Assembly: GCA_016934175.1 (NCBI GenBank)
Contig: JAFGTI010000014.1
Coordinates: forward strand, 1-20,870
Direction of reading: 5' to 3'
Source of the DNA: Acholeplasmataceae bacterium
GTDB taxonomy: Bacteria; Bacillota_I; Bacilli_A; Acholeplasmatales; Acholeplasmataceae
DNA length: 20,870 nt
The notes below the pieces were generated by a model that saw only the letters and a list, made by a program, of their open reading frames with translations, was not told the DNA's origin and ran no database searches. This document shows, one piece after another, positions 7,823 to 15,028 of the stretch (its first letter is position 1; the number at the start of each line of letters is the position of its first letter). Position numbers and translations under genes: made by a program.

Positions 7823-8242
7823 TTACAACATAATGTGTAATATGATTGCCACAATGAAGTTGGGGATTGATGCAAGCATTGGTGTCAGTAAAACAATATT
7901 AGGGATTGGGTTTTCTTTTTTCTCTTGGAGGTACTCATAATAATCTAGTTTTTGTTTTTTACCAGCAAACATGAAAACAAATGTTTTTAATCCGTAAATT
8001 AATGGTGATAAGATATTCATATTAGACATCAAAATAATCCAACCTATAAAAAATAATATAAACCCAGAAAAATAAAAGGCATTACAATAGGCTAATAATG
8101 TGTAAGAATCTTGCCAAGATAATGCAAACAAAGCTAGCACCAACGAAACGATGATCGAGACAATAACTATCGTCAAATATTTCTTTACAATTTTTTTAAT
8201 TTTATTTTTATCATTTAGTTTTGTATTTTTTGATTCGTTCAT
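7823..8242 (-). CDS. Small membrane protein, DUF3899-like
   Basis: 139 residues. A Lys-rich N-terminal tail (1-21) is followed by hydrophobic spans at about 22-42 and 54-74, a basic loop with the motif YGLKTFVFMFAGKK (83-96) and YYEYLQEKKENPIP (101-114), and a C-terminal span at about 116-138. This plan resembles the DUF3899 family of small Firmicutes membrane proteins, whose function is unknown. The identification is from memory of the family pattern and is moderate. The ATG at 8242 is preceded on the minus strand by GAGGT. A strong promoter (8278-8306) and a terminator (7768-7796) make it a single-gene unit, opposite in direction to everything else in the window. The plus-strand frame overlapping its start is a shadow. 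Confidence 0.75.
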   Translation of the reverse strand: MNESKNTKLNDKNKIKKIVKKYLTIVIVSIIVSLVLALFALSWQDSYTLLAYCNAFYFSGFILFFIGWIILMSNMNILSPLIYGLKTFVFMFAGKKQKLDYYEYLQEKKENPIPNIVLLTPMLASIPNFIVAIILHIML

Positions 8243-8277
8243 TATGATACCTCGTATGGTTAATTATTATCGTACTC

Positions 8278-8306
8278 ATTGTATCTTTTATAGGAATAAA
8301 AGTCAA
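8278..8306 (-). promoter_or_regulatory. Sigma-A type promoter of the DUF3899-like gene
   Basis: Read on the minus strand, TTGACT (8306-8301) and TACAAT (8283-8278) are separated by exactly 17 bases. Both hexamers are one mismatch from consensus. This is the best two-element promoter in the window. It lies 36 bases upstream of the ATG. Confidence 0.8.
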
Positions 8307-8354
8307 CTTAATCATCTAGTTAATCAAAAGAAGCTAGTAGGGGATATCAATTAA

Positions 8355-8384
8355 AATAAAAAAGCCCCTTAGCGGAGCTCTTTT
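8355..8384 (-). terminator. Intrinsic terminator ending the candidate minus-strand RNA
   Basis: On the minus strand, AAAAGAGCTCC (8384-8374) pairs with GGGGCTTTTTT (8368-8358) around the loop GCTAA, and more T follows. Two of the pairs are G-U on this strand and would be A-C mismatches if the plus strand were transcribed. No gene on the plus strand ends nearby, so the minus orientation is preferred. Confidence 0.65.
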
Positions 8385-8527
8385 ATCGTAACCGATTCTG
8401 AATATGCATCATTAGGATGGCAGTCCATGATACATAAACAATTTAAGGTTGACGTGTTCATTATTTTTTGGGAGAAAAATATTGAGATGTAAATAGAATT
8501 ATATAAAAGGTAATGCTATCTACACTC
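8355..8527 (-). ncRNA. Candidate structured RNA of unknown family (minus strand)
   Basis: Read on the minus strand, four hairpins and a terminator follow one another within about 170 bases. P1 pairs 8516-8524 with 8488-8496 (9 bp, extendable by GAG/CTC across one bulged base). P2 pairs 8475-8481 with 8462-8468 (7 bp, loop CTCCCA). P3 pairs 8427-8436 with 8403-8412 (10 bp). P4 is ATCG-GTTA-CGAT (8396-8385). A terminator stem, 8374-8384 with 8358-8368, is followed by a T-rich tail. Four pairs (8520/8492, 8432/8407, 8376/8366, 8380/8362) are G-U on the minus strand but A-C mismatches on the plus strand, which points to a minus-strand transcript. A TATAAT (8535-8530) precedes P1. I saw no signature of tmRNA, SRP RNA, RNase P RNA or a T-box. 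It may be a free small RNA or a leader that attenuates the DUF3899-like gene. Confidence 0.5.
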
Positions 8528-8529
8528 TT

Positions 8530-8535
8530 ATTATA
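8530..8535 (-). promoter_or_regulatory. Candidate -10 element for the minus-strand RNA
   Basis: TATAAT on the minus strand lies three bases before the first base of helix P1, which would put the start site at about 8523-8525. No recognisable -35 hexamer is found 17 bases upstream, so the support is positional only. Confidence 0.4.
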
Positions 8536-8544
8536 ATACAAATG

Positions 8545-8582
8545 AATGAAAATATCATGAATATTTACATAAAATTTTCATT
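8545..8582. repeat. 9-bp inverted repeat between divergent promoters
   Basis: AATGAAAAT (8545-8553) and ATTTTCATT (8574-8582) form a perfect inverted repeat with a 20-base spacer, midway between the minus-strand -10 (8530-8535) and the suf -10 (8650-8655). It could be an operator serving both directions. In AT-rich DNA a chance repeat of this length is possible. Confidence 0.3.
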
Positions 8583-8595
8583 GAAAACGTTTCCG
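8582..8595 (+). promoter_or_regulatory. cre-like site upstream of the suf promoter
   Basis: TGAAAACGTTTCCG matches 12 of 14 positions of the catabolite-responsive element consensus TGWAANCGNTNWCA bound by CcpA, and its core GAAAACGTTTCC is close to palindromic. It is centred about 60 bases upstream of the suf -10. Whether this organism has CcpA is unknown from the window, though an HPr-like protein with the regulatory serine is encoded at 19124. Confidence 0.35.
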
Positions 8596-8649
8596 TTATT
8601 GTTGATTTTCTATTTTAGCATATAAATAGCATAATAAGGTGATTTGGTA

Positions 8650-8677
8650 TATAATAGATTTGGTAAATTCAAGGAGG
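8650..8677 (+). promoter_or_regulatory. suf operon -10 and ribosome binding site
   Basis: TATAAT at 8650-8655 is followed by a near-perfect Shine-Dalgarno AAGGAGGT (8671-8678), five bases before the sufC ATG at 8683. The -35 position (8627-8632) has no consensus hexamer and instead overlaps the second of two TAGCATA heptads, which fits a promoter that needs an activator. Confidence 0.55.
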
Positions 8678-8682
8678 TCTAT

Positions 8683-9450
8683 ATGGCAAAATTAGAAATA
8701 AAAAACCTTCACGTAGAAATTGAAGGAAAAGAAATATTAAAGGGAGTTAATCTAACAGTTAATTCTGGGGAAGTACATGCAATTATGGGTCCAAACGGTA
8801 CAGGTAAATCTACACTGGCAAGTGCACTTATGGGACATCCAAAGTACCGAATCACTCAAGGATCTGCTTTACTTGATGGTATAGATTTATTAGAGATGGA
8901 AGTCGATGAAAGAGCGCGTGCTGGCTTATTTCTTGCGATGCAGTATCCTGCAGAAGTTCCTGGAGTAACCAATAGCGATTTTATGCGCCAAGCACTTAAA
9001 GCAACATCAGGCAAAGATGTTGGTTTATTTGATTTCGCAATCAAATATGAAAAAGCAATTGAGGATTTAAAGATGCGTGAAGATCTTGCACATCGTTACT
9101 TAAATGAAGGTTTTAGTGGTGGTGAAAGAAAAAGAAATGAAATTCTTCAACTTAAAGTTTTAAAACCTAAGTTTGCTATACTAGATGAAATTGATTCTGG
9201 ACTAGATGTTGATGCTCTTAAAATTGTTGGAGAAAATGTCAGTGGATTAGTTAATGATGAATTTGGTTGTATATTAATTACGCATTATCAACGTATTTTA
9301 GATCATATCACACCTGATTATGTTCACATCATGATTGATGGAGCAATCGTTTTAAGTGGTGGTATGGAGTTAATTAAAAAAATAGATAAAAATGGGTATA
9401 TGTGGATTAAAGATGAACTCGGAATTGACTTTGTAGTAGGCGAAGAGTAA
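8683..9450 (+). CDS. sufC: Fe-S cluster assembly ATPase SufC
   Basis: 255 residues, the usual SufC length. Motifs: Walker A GPNGTGKST (36-44), Q-loop Q87 in AMQYP, signature FSGGERKRNE (144-153), Walker B FAILDE (164-169), then the SufC-typical DSGLDVDALK, and switch His201 in ITHYQRIL. It is a soluble ATPase that drives conformational change of the SufBD scaffold during Fe-S cluster assembly in the cytoplasm. An in-frame ATG at 8644 exists, but the promoter -10 lies inside that extension, and the ATG at 8683 has a strong Shine-Dalgarno at the right distance, so 8683 is the start. It is the first gene of sufCDSUB. The TAA stop shares its last A with the sufD ATG. Confidence 0.96.
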   Translation: MAKLEIKNLHVEIEGKEILKGVNLTVNSGEVHAIMGPNGTGKSTLASALMGHPKYRITQGSALLDGIDLLEMEVDERARAGLFLAMQYPAEVPGVTNSDFMRQALKATSGKDVGLFDFAIKYEKAIEDLKMREDLAHRYLNEGFSGGERKRNEILQLKVLKPKFAILDEIDSGLDVDALKIVGENVSGLVNDEFGCILITHYQRILDHITPDYVHIMIDGAIVLSGGMELIKKIDKNGYMWIKDELGIDFVVGEE

Positions 9451-10325
9451 TGAAGTCAATCATTATTAAAAACCATGAGATAACAACAAAGTTACCAAAG
9501 GATTTCATCTATAAAAATCAACAATTAATTATACCTAAAAACATACAATACCAAGATCCAATTATGATTATCGTTGAAGATGACAATAATGAATTTTTTG
9601 AAATTATTGTTTCTGAAAACACCAGTGTAAAAATAATATTGGAATTAGCTAGTCGTAATCTTAATGAAAATCATTTTAAATTTGGACTAATTGCTAAACC
9701 CAATAGCCAAGTCAAATATTTATTAGTAAGTGAATTAGAAAGTAAAAAAGCTTTAGTTGAACATTATTTTACTGCTGAAAGAGATGCAAAACTTAATCTT
9801 ATTGGTGGTTTTGTGAGTAATATTATTGATGCAAAAATGCATGTAGACCTCGTTGGAGTAGGTTCTGAAGTTAAAATGCGTTGCATTGCTATCTCTTCTG
9901 ATGATAATGCTCAAAATATTGATGTCCTTATTGTGCATAAAGCTCCAGAAACGTTTGGAGATATGACAAATATAGGTATTGCAAACAAACGTGGTAAAAT
10001 CGTCTTAAACGGCGTTGAAAAAATAGAGAAGGGAATGAAGCATGCAAATGCTTTCCAAACCTTAAAAGGAATCATTACATCCGATCAAGCAGTGGTTGAA
10101 GTTAATCCGATACTTTTAATTGATGAATTCGATGTTAAAGCAGGACATGGAGCAACCATTGGTAAAATTGAAGAGGAAGCAATGTTTTACTTGAGAAGTA
10201 GAGGTCTTACTGAAAAAGAAGCTGAAAAGTTGATTGTTCATGGATTCCTCAAACCAGTCATCGATGAGATTGATGACGAGTCACTTAAGGAAAGATTTGT
10301 TGCTGTCGTTAATTCAAGAATATGA
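9450..10325 (+). CDS. sufD: Fe-S cluster assembly scaffold protein SufD (short form)
   Basis: 291 residues, clearly shorter than the 400-440 typical of Bacillus or E. coli SufD. The beta-helical SufBD core is present, and the C-terminal signature is well kept: GHGATIG (232-238) with the conserved His233, then EEAMFYLRSRGLTEKEAEKL (241-260), which is the helical part that contacts SufC. What is missing is most of the N-terminal helical domain. With SufB and SufC it forms the scaffold on which the cluster is built, and the conserved His is implicated in cluster formation at the SufB-SufD interface. The start shares an A with the sufC stop and the TGA stop overlaps the sufS ATG at 10322, so no longer N-terminus can be hidden here. 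Confidence 0.9.
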   Translation: MKSIIIKNHEITTKLPKDFIYKNQQLIIPKNIQYQDPIMIIVEDDNNEFFEIIVSENTSVKIILELASRNLNENHFKFGLIAKPNSQVKYLLVSELESKKALVEHYFTAERDAKLNLIGGFVSNIIDAKMHVDLVGVGSEVKMRCIAISSDDNAQNIDVLIVHKAPETFGDMTNIGIANKRGKIVLNGVEKIEKGMKHANAFQTLKGIITSDQAVVEVNPILLIDEFDVKAGHGATIGKIEEEAMFYLRSRGLTEKEAEKLIVHGFLKPVIDEIDDESLKERFVAVVNSRI

Positions 10326-11527
10326 TAGATGTAGAACAAATTAGAAAAGATTTTTTAGTTTATACAAAGCAGCCTGAATTAGCATATTTAGATTCTGCTG
10401 CGTCATCATTAAAAGTAAAATCGGCAATTGATGAAGTCGACTATTATTATCATAATCTAGGTGCAAATGTGCATAGAGGTGCATATCAACTTGCTTATGA
10501 AACGACAAATCTCTATGAAGAAGCGAGAAAAACTGTTGCAAGTTTTATCAATGCAGATGAAGAAGAAGTAGTATTCACAAGAGGGACAACATCTTCATTA
10601 AATACAATTGCAAATGCGTACAGAGAAATACTCGAACCTGGTGATGAAATTATTACGAGTGAACTTGAGCATCACTCATCTTTAATTCCTTGGATGATTA
10701 CAGCTAAAAAGACTGGGGCAAATCTGGTTTATATACCTTTAACTGAAGAAGGTAGAATTACAATTGAAGCATTTAAAAAAGTATTTACTAAAAAAACAAG
10801 AGTAGTTGCACTAACACATGTTAGTAATGTCCTTGGGTATTTGACACCAATTAAGGAAATTACAAAGATTGCTCATCAATCAAATGCTATTGTTGTATTA
10901 GATGCAGCGCAGTCTGCACCACATATGAAGCTCGACGTAAAGGATTTAGATGTTGATTTTATGGCATTTTCTGGTCATAAGATGTTTGGTCCATCAGGGA
11001 TAGGTGTTCTTTATGGGAAAAAGCACCTATTTAATTATCTTGAGCCGTTTGAATATGGTGGTGAGATGGTAGATGAAGTCGATAAAGATCAAGCAACATG
11101 GAAAGAAAATCCATTTAGATTTGAAGCTGGAACACCTATTATTAGTGGTGCAATTGGACTTGCAGCTGCAATTCGCTATATTGAATCGATTGGTCAAGAA
11201 CAAATGCATAACCACACGGAAGCATTACATCAATACACATTAAAAAAACTAAAAGAAATTCCAGGATTAATTATTTATAATGAGTCTGCTGAAAATCCGG
11301 TTATTACATTTAACATTAAGGGAATTCATCCTCATGATATTGCAACAATATTGGATCAATATCATGTTTGTGTAAGAGCAGGACATCATTGTGCTCAATT
11401 AGTATCTAAATTTTTAGGTGTCAATTCAACTTTGCGTGCATCGATGCATATATATAATAATCAAAAAGATTGCAATGTCTTTATTGAAAGTATCATTGCA
11501 GCAAAACAATTTTTTGAAGGTTTTTAA
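10322..11527 (+). CDS. sufS: Cysteine desulfurase SufS
   Basis: 401 residues, normal for group II cysteine desulfurases. It removes sulfur from L-cysteine, giving alanine and an enzyme persulfide passed to SufU. Visible residues: the cofactor-stacking EHHSS motif (116-120), Asp194 in VVLDAAQSAPH contacting the PLP ring, the PLP Schiff-base Lys220 in FSGHKMFGPSG, and the active-site Cys357 in VRAGHHCAQ. The short loop around the cysteine is typical of SufS rather than NifS/IscS. The ATG at 10322 overlaps the sufD stop by four bases. sufU starts ten bases after its stop, with its own AAGGAG. Confidence 0.96.
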   Translation: MIDVEQIRKDFLVYTKQPELAYLDSAASSLKVKSAIDEVDYYYHNLGANVHRGAYQLAYETTNLYEEARKTVASFINADEEEVVFTRGTTSSLNTIANAYREILEPGDEIITSELEHHSSLIPWMITAKKTGANLVYIPLTEEGRITIEAFKKVFTKKTRVVALTHVSNVLGYLTPIKEITKIAHQSNAIVVLDAAQSAPHMKLDVKDLDVDFMAFSGHKMFGPSGIGVLYGKKHLFNYLEPFEYGGEMVDEVDKDQATWKENPFRFEAGTPIISGAIGLAAAIRYIESIGQEQMHNHTEALHQYTLKKLKEIPGLIIYNESAENPVITFNIKGIHPHDIATILDQYHVCVRAGHHCAQLVSKFLGVNSTLRASMHIYNNQKDCNVFIESIIAAKQFFEGF

Positions 11528-11537
11528 GGAGTAAACA

Positions 11538-11984
11538 ATGAACATTGAACAACTGTACAGACAAGTCATTATGGATCATTACAAGTACCCCCAAAATAAA
11601 GGGGTTGTTTCTGATCCTTCGTATCTTACAATTCATCTTAATAATCCATCCTGTGGAGACGAAATGACTGTTCAAGTCAAAGTTGATCATAATCAAATTA
11701 CCGATATTAAGCACCAAGGAACTGGATGCTCAATTTGTTGTTCAAGTGCAAGTGTCATGAGTGTTACTTTAAAAGGTAAATCGATAGATGAGGCTAATGC
11801 GATTATTCGTGAATTCTATGAAATGATAAAAGGATATCCTTTTAACAAAGATATTTTAGTTGGTGATGCTATTGTTTATCAAGGTGTTTCACAATTCCCA
11901 GCGCGCATCAAATGTGCAACTTTAGCTTGGAAAGCCGTTGAGCAAGGCATAAATAAAATCAAGGAGGACAACAAAAATGGATGA
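11538..11984 (+). CDS. sufU: Sulfur-transfer protein SufU
   Basis: 148 residues, the normal length. The zinc-site ligands of the Bacillus family are all present: Cys39 and Asp41 in NPSCGDEM, Cys64 in GTGCSICC, and Cys126 in RIKCATLAW. In this family SufU is a zinc-dependent sulfur acceptor that takes persulfide sulfur from SufS and hands it to the SufBCD scaffold. The gene order C-D-S-U-B is the Firmicutes arrangement. The ATG is preceded by AAGGAG. The 3' end overlaps sufB by eight bases, and the sufB Shine-Dalgarno (AAGGAGGA) lies inside sufU. Extra cysteines at 67 and 68 next to Cys64 are not among the usual ligands. Confidence 0.95.
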   Translation: MNIEQLYRQVIMDHYKYPQNKGVVSDPSYLTIHLNNPSCGDEMTVQVKVDHNQITDIKHQGTGCSICCSSASVMSVTLKGKSIDEANAIIREFYEMIKGYPFNKDILVGDAIVYQGVSQFPARIKCATLAWKAVEQGINKIKEDNKNG

Positions 11985-13386
11985 TAACAAAAAGAAAATA
12001 GACGCTATTATTGGCGATTATGCATATGGTTTTCATACTGAAAATACGCCTGTATTTAATACAGGTAAAGGGATTAATGAAGATATTGTTAAAATAATTA
12101 GCAAATATAAGAACGAACCTCAATGGATGTTAGATTTTCGGTTAAAAAGCTATCAAAAGTTTGTTGAATTAAAAAATCCTAAATGGGGACCAGATTTATC
12201 ATTTATTAACTTTGATGATTTTTCATATTTCATTAAAGCAAGTGATCGAGCTGAAAATAGTTGGGATGAAGTTCCAGAAAATATTAAGGATACTTTCGAA
12301 AAATTAGGAATACCTGAGGCAGAAAGAAATTTTCTTTCAGGAGTTTCAACACAATTTGAAAGTGAAGTTGTATATCATAATACACAAAAGGATTTAGAGG
12401 CATTAGGTGTTATTTATGTGGATACTGATACGGCACTTAGAGAACATCCCGAGCTTGTAAAAAAATATTTTGGAAAAGTTATTCCATATAGCGATAATAA
12501 ATACGCTGCACTTAATTCTTCAGTTTGGAGTGGCGGGTCATTTATCTACGTTCCTAAAGGTGTAAAAGTACCAAAACCGCTACAATCTTATTTCAGAATT
12601 AATTCTGACCAAATGGGTCAATTTGAGAGAACATTAATTATTGTTGACGAAGGTGCGTATGTGAATTATGTCGAAGGTTGTACTGCCCCTGTCTATTCAA
12701 GAGATTCACTTCATGCTGCAATTGTAGAAATTATTGTTGAAAAAAATGCAACATGTCGCTATACAACTATTCAAAATTGGTCAAATAATGTAATAAATTT
12801 AGTAACAAAACGTGCTTTTGTCTATGAAAATGGACATATGGAATGGATTGATGGTAATATAGGAAGTAATGTTAACATGAAATACCCTTCTTGTGTCTTA
12901 CTTGGTGAAAGAGCTAAAGGAACAACAATTTCTATAGCTTTTGCTGGAAAAGGTCAATGGCAAGATACAGGTGCTAAAATGATTCATGTGGCTCCTAATA
13001 CTACCTCAACAATTATTTCTAAATCAATCAGCCGTGGTGGTGGAACTGTAAACTATCGTGGTAAAGTGGATTTTGGTAAAAAGGCAAAAGGTGCCAAGGC
13101 ACATGTTGAATGTGATACTATTATCCTTGACGAATTCTCATTTAGTGACACTATTCCAACAAATGTGGTTAGAAATTCTGATGTTTTCTTAGAACATGAA
13201 GCAACTGTATCTAAAATTAGCGAGGAACAACTCTTTTATCTCATGAGCCGTGGAGTTTCTGAATCAGAAGCGACTGAAATGATAGTTATGGGATTTATTG
13301 AACCTTTTGCTAAAGAACTACCTATGGAATATGCTATTGAACTCAATCAATTGATTAAACTTGAAATGGAAGGATCCATCGGTTAA
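11977..13386 (+). CDS. sufB: Fe-S cluster assembly scaffold protein SufB
   Basis: 469 residues, full length for SufB. The family N-terminal region is recognisable (PEWMLDFRLK-like segment at 48-57 and KNPKWGPDL at 66-74), as are the central YVPKGVKVP (191-199) and YVEGCTAPVY (231-240) motifs and the C-terminal core. Cys379 in HVECDTI matches the cysteine proposed to hold the nascent cluster, and His407 in LEHEATVSK lies in the conserved acidic/His patch facing SufD. The C-terminal FYLMSRGVSESEA helix parallels that of SufD. It starts eight bases inside sufU with a strong AAGGAGGA. Only 43 bases and no clear terminator separate it from the next lipoprotein gene, so transcription may continue into that pair. 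Confidence 0.96.
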   Translation: MDDNKKKIDAIIGDYAYGFHTENTPVFNTGKGINEDIVKIISKYKNEPQWMLDFRLKSYQKFVELKNPKWGPDLSFINFDDFSYFIKASDRAENSWDEVPENIKDTFEKLGIPEAERNFLSGVSTQFESEVVYHNTQKDLEALGVIYVDTDTALREHPELVKKYFGKVIPYSDNKYAALNSSVWSGGSFIYVPKGVKVPKPLQSYFRINSDQMGQFERTLIIVDEGAYVNYVEGCTAPVYSRDSLHAAIVEIIVEKNATCRYTTIQNWSNNVINLVTKRAFVYENGHMEWIDGNIGSNVNMKYPSCVLLGERAKGTTISIAFAGKGQWQDTGAKMIHVAPNTTSTIISKSISRGGGTVNYRGKVDFGKKAKGAKAHVECDTIILDEFSFSDTIPTNVVRNSDVFLEHEATVSKISEEQLFYLMSRGVSESEATEMIVMGFIEPFAKELPMEYAIELNQLIKLEMEGSIG

Positions 13387-13429
13387 TTTTTATTGGTGTT
13401 AACATAATATTCTTGAAGAAGGTGATTTG

Positions 13430-14230
13430 ATGAGGAAATATTTTATCATCCTTTTCTTCATATTAATCAGTTTTAGTTTATCATCATGTGGCGATATAAA
13501 AACTTACGAGGATTTATATTTAGAATATGAGACACACTTGACTGAAAACACTCAAATCTATCAAGATAGAATAGATTATTTTAACTATGTTGCAAACATA
13601 AGCACTCATGGAATTGTTTTTGTTGAGAAAATTGTATACGCTAATATTGGTTCATCTTCAGGTTCTGGTGTCATTTTTCATGAAGATGAACTTTATTATT
13701 ATGTATTAACAAATAATCATGTCATTCACACCAATCCTGAAGATATAACAACATATATTATCAGTGATTATTTGGGGAATGAATATACTGCTGTTTTGAT
13801 TGCCGGTGATCGAGATTATGATCTAGCAATTTTAAGATTTACTAAAAAAGATAGCGATTTAGAAGTAATTCATACAGCTCAATCTAATGCTATAGCCCTT
13901 GCGGAATTGACGATAATTGGATATCCTGGAGCTCAAATTAATGCTATAACAATGGGAAAAGTTATTGAATACGGCACCGCTGCAATTGATAATATTGATA
14001 CAGAAATCATTAATGTCAATTTTGATATCCTCGTTAGTGAAGCTCCTGTAAGATCAGGGAGTAGTGGAAGTGCTGTAATTAACAGTGATTTCGAATTAAT
14101 TGGCATTGTTTTTGCTGGACTTTTTTCTGATTATAAATTCACATCTGAATATGCATATATATTACCTATAGAAAAAATTCTTGAGTTTTTAGATGACAAT
14201 GAATTTCATTTAGGAGGTGAGATATCTTGA
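13430..14230 (+). CDS. Trypsin-fold serine protease lipoprotein with intact catalytic triad
   Basis: 266 residues from the ATG at 13430 (AGAAGGTG at 13417-13424). A TTG one codon earlier is less well spaced. Residues 1-19 form a signal peptide ending in lipobox LSSC, with Cys20 lipidated. A helical linker (about 25-55) precedes a chymotrypsin-like domain. His97 in LTNNHV, Asp131 in RDYDLAIL and Ser212 in GSSGSAV occupy the triad positions of HtrA-like peptidases. No PDZ domain follows, so it is a stripped-down, membrane-anchored extracellular protease. It may degrade surface or misfolded proteins, or cut peptides to be taken up by Opp, but the substrate is unknown. Its stop overlaps the TTG start of a paralogue. 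It lies 43 bases after sufB. Confidence 0.8.
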   Translation: MRKYFIILFFILISFSLSSCGDIKTYEDLYLEYETHLTENTQIYQDRIDYFNYVANISTHGIVFVEKIVYANIGSSSGSGVIFHEDELYYYVLTNNHVIHTNPEDITTYIISDYLGNEYTAVLIAGDRDYDLAILRFTKKDSDLEVIHTAQSNAIALAELTIIGYPGAQINAITMGKVIEYGTAAIDNIDTEIINVNFDILVSEAPVRSGSSGSAVINSDFELIGIVFAGLFSDYKFTSEYAYILPIEKILEFLDDNEFHLGGEIS

Positions 14231-14997
14231 AAAAGATATTTATAGTAATTCTTTTTCTAGCTTTCACACTTTCAGGTTGCAGTAGTATATTTAATAGAGA
14301 AGAAAAAAGTATTGAGTACAAATTATTATCAGAACAATATAATGAGTTTCTCTTTCGAGATATTAGTATATATGATCAATTCGCGGATTTCATCGATGAT
14401 TCAAGTCTGAATACGGCGTTAGCTTCAGTTGCTCTAGAAGTACAATTTTATGATAATAAAGGAGAATTATTAGAAACGAAGATTGGATCGGGTATAATTT
14501 TCTATTCTGACACACTATATTATCATGTTGTTACTACATATGATTTAGTCCATACAGAACGCGGTAGATTTGCATCCTATAATATTACCGATTCATATGG
14601 TATGTTCTATCGTGCAGTTATGAGGTATGAATCTGAAGATTATGGCTTATCAGGTATCGCCTTTGTCAAAGATCAAATGCACACATTAAGATCTATTAAT
14701 TTATCGCCTTATGAACCTCTTATAGGCGAACCTGCTATGCTTATTGGGTATCAACATCAAATCATTAATTCTCGCTCGATGGGTTTGATTACTGACAACG
14801 ATATTGGAGGTAATCAATATATAACATTAAATATTGCATCTGATGTTTATGGGAATGGTGGAGCAATTATTAATATTAATAATGAATTAATTGGTATACA
14901 AGATTATTATAATGACGATACCGTCTATGCTATTGGATTGCAATCGTTAACCTCTTTTTATGATTTATATATAAAAAATTTATTTGAATTTGAGTGA
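14227..14997 (+). CDS. Trypsin-fold lipoprotein with all three catalytic residues replaced (probable pseudoprotease)
   Basis: 256 residues with a TTG start at 14227, fixed by a perfect AGGAGGTGA (14212-14220) six bases upstream and by overlap with the previous stop. Signal peptide with lipobox LSGC, Cys18 lipidated. The domain aligns with its upstream neighbour, for example GSGIIF/GSGVIF, the LYYHVVTTYDLVHT segment, and the FxLIGI-type end. The His position is Asp106 (TTYDLV), the Asp position is Gly140 (EDYGLSG) and the Ser position is Asn210 (YGNGGAI). A working serine protease is therefore very unlikely. The fold appears retained because hydrophobic and glycine positions are kept and the frame is intact. 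It probably arose by tandem duplication and could bind substrates, inhibit or chaperone its partner. The function is inference. Confidence 0.75.
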   Translation: MKKIFIVILFLAFTLSGCSSIFNREEKSIEYKLLSEQYNEFLFRDISIYDQFADFIDDSSLNTALASVALEVQFYDNKGELLETKIGSGIIFYSDTLYYHVVTTYDLVHTERGRFASYNITDSYGMFYRAVMRYESEDYGLSGIAFVKDQMHTLRSINLSPYEPLIGEPAMLIGYQHQIINSRSMGLITDNDIGGNQYITLNIASDVYGNGGAIININNELIGIQDYYNDDTVYAIGLQSLTSFYDLYIKNLFEFE

Positions 14998-15028
14998 ATA
15001 ATTTAACATTGTAAGAATGGAGATAAAA

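Larger units (their letters stand above)
8243..8682. other. Intergenic region between the DUF3899-like gene and sufC
   Basis: 440 bases with no supportable protein gene. In order along the plus strand it holds the minus-strand promoter (8278-8306), a candidate minus-strand structured RNA (8355-8527) with its promoter -10 (8530-8535), a 9-bp inverted repeat (8545-8553 and 8574-8582), a cre-like palindrome (8582-8595), two TAGCATA heptads (8616-8622, 8627-8633) and the suf -10 (8650-8655). Confidence 0.75.

Noticed and set aside
8151..8354. 67-codon plus-strand frame over the start of the DUF3899-like gene
   Set aside because: It overlaps the coding start and the strong minus-strand promoter of that gene, lacks a plausible ribosome binding site, and has low-complexity Phe/Leu content.
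8355..8440. Hairpins upstream of suf as plus-strand elements (suf leader riboswitch)
   Set aside because: On the plus strand four stem positions become A-C mismatches, the terminator-like hairpin would come first rather than last, and the suf -10 lies downstream at 8650, so a suf leader would not include them.
8360..8440. Resemblance of the minus strand (GGACTGCC, GGTTACGATAAAAG) to the 3' part of RNase P RNA
   Set aside because: The conserved GAGGAAAGTCC-type 5' core is not seen, and the space before sufC is too short for a complete RNase P RNA of about 350 bases.
8644..8682. Upstream ATG at 8644 as the sufC start
   Set aside because: The extension contains the promoter -10 and the Shine-Dalgarno, and the family N-terminus begins at the ATG at 8683.
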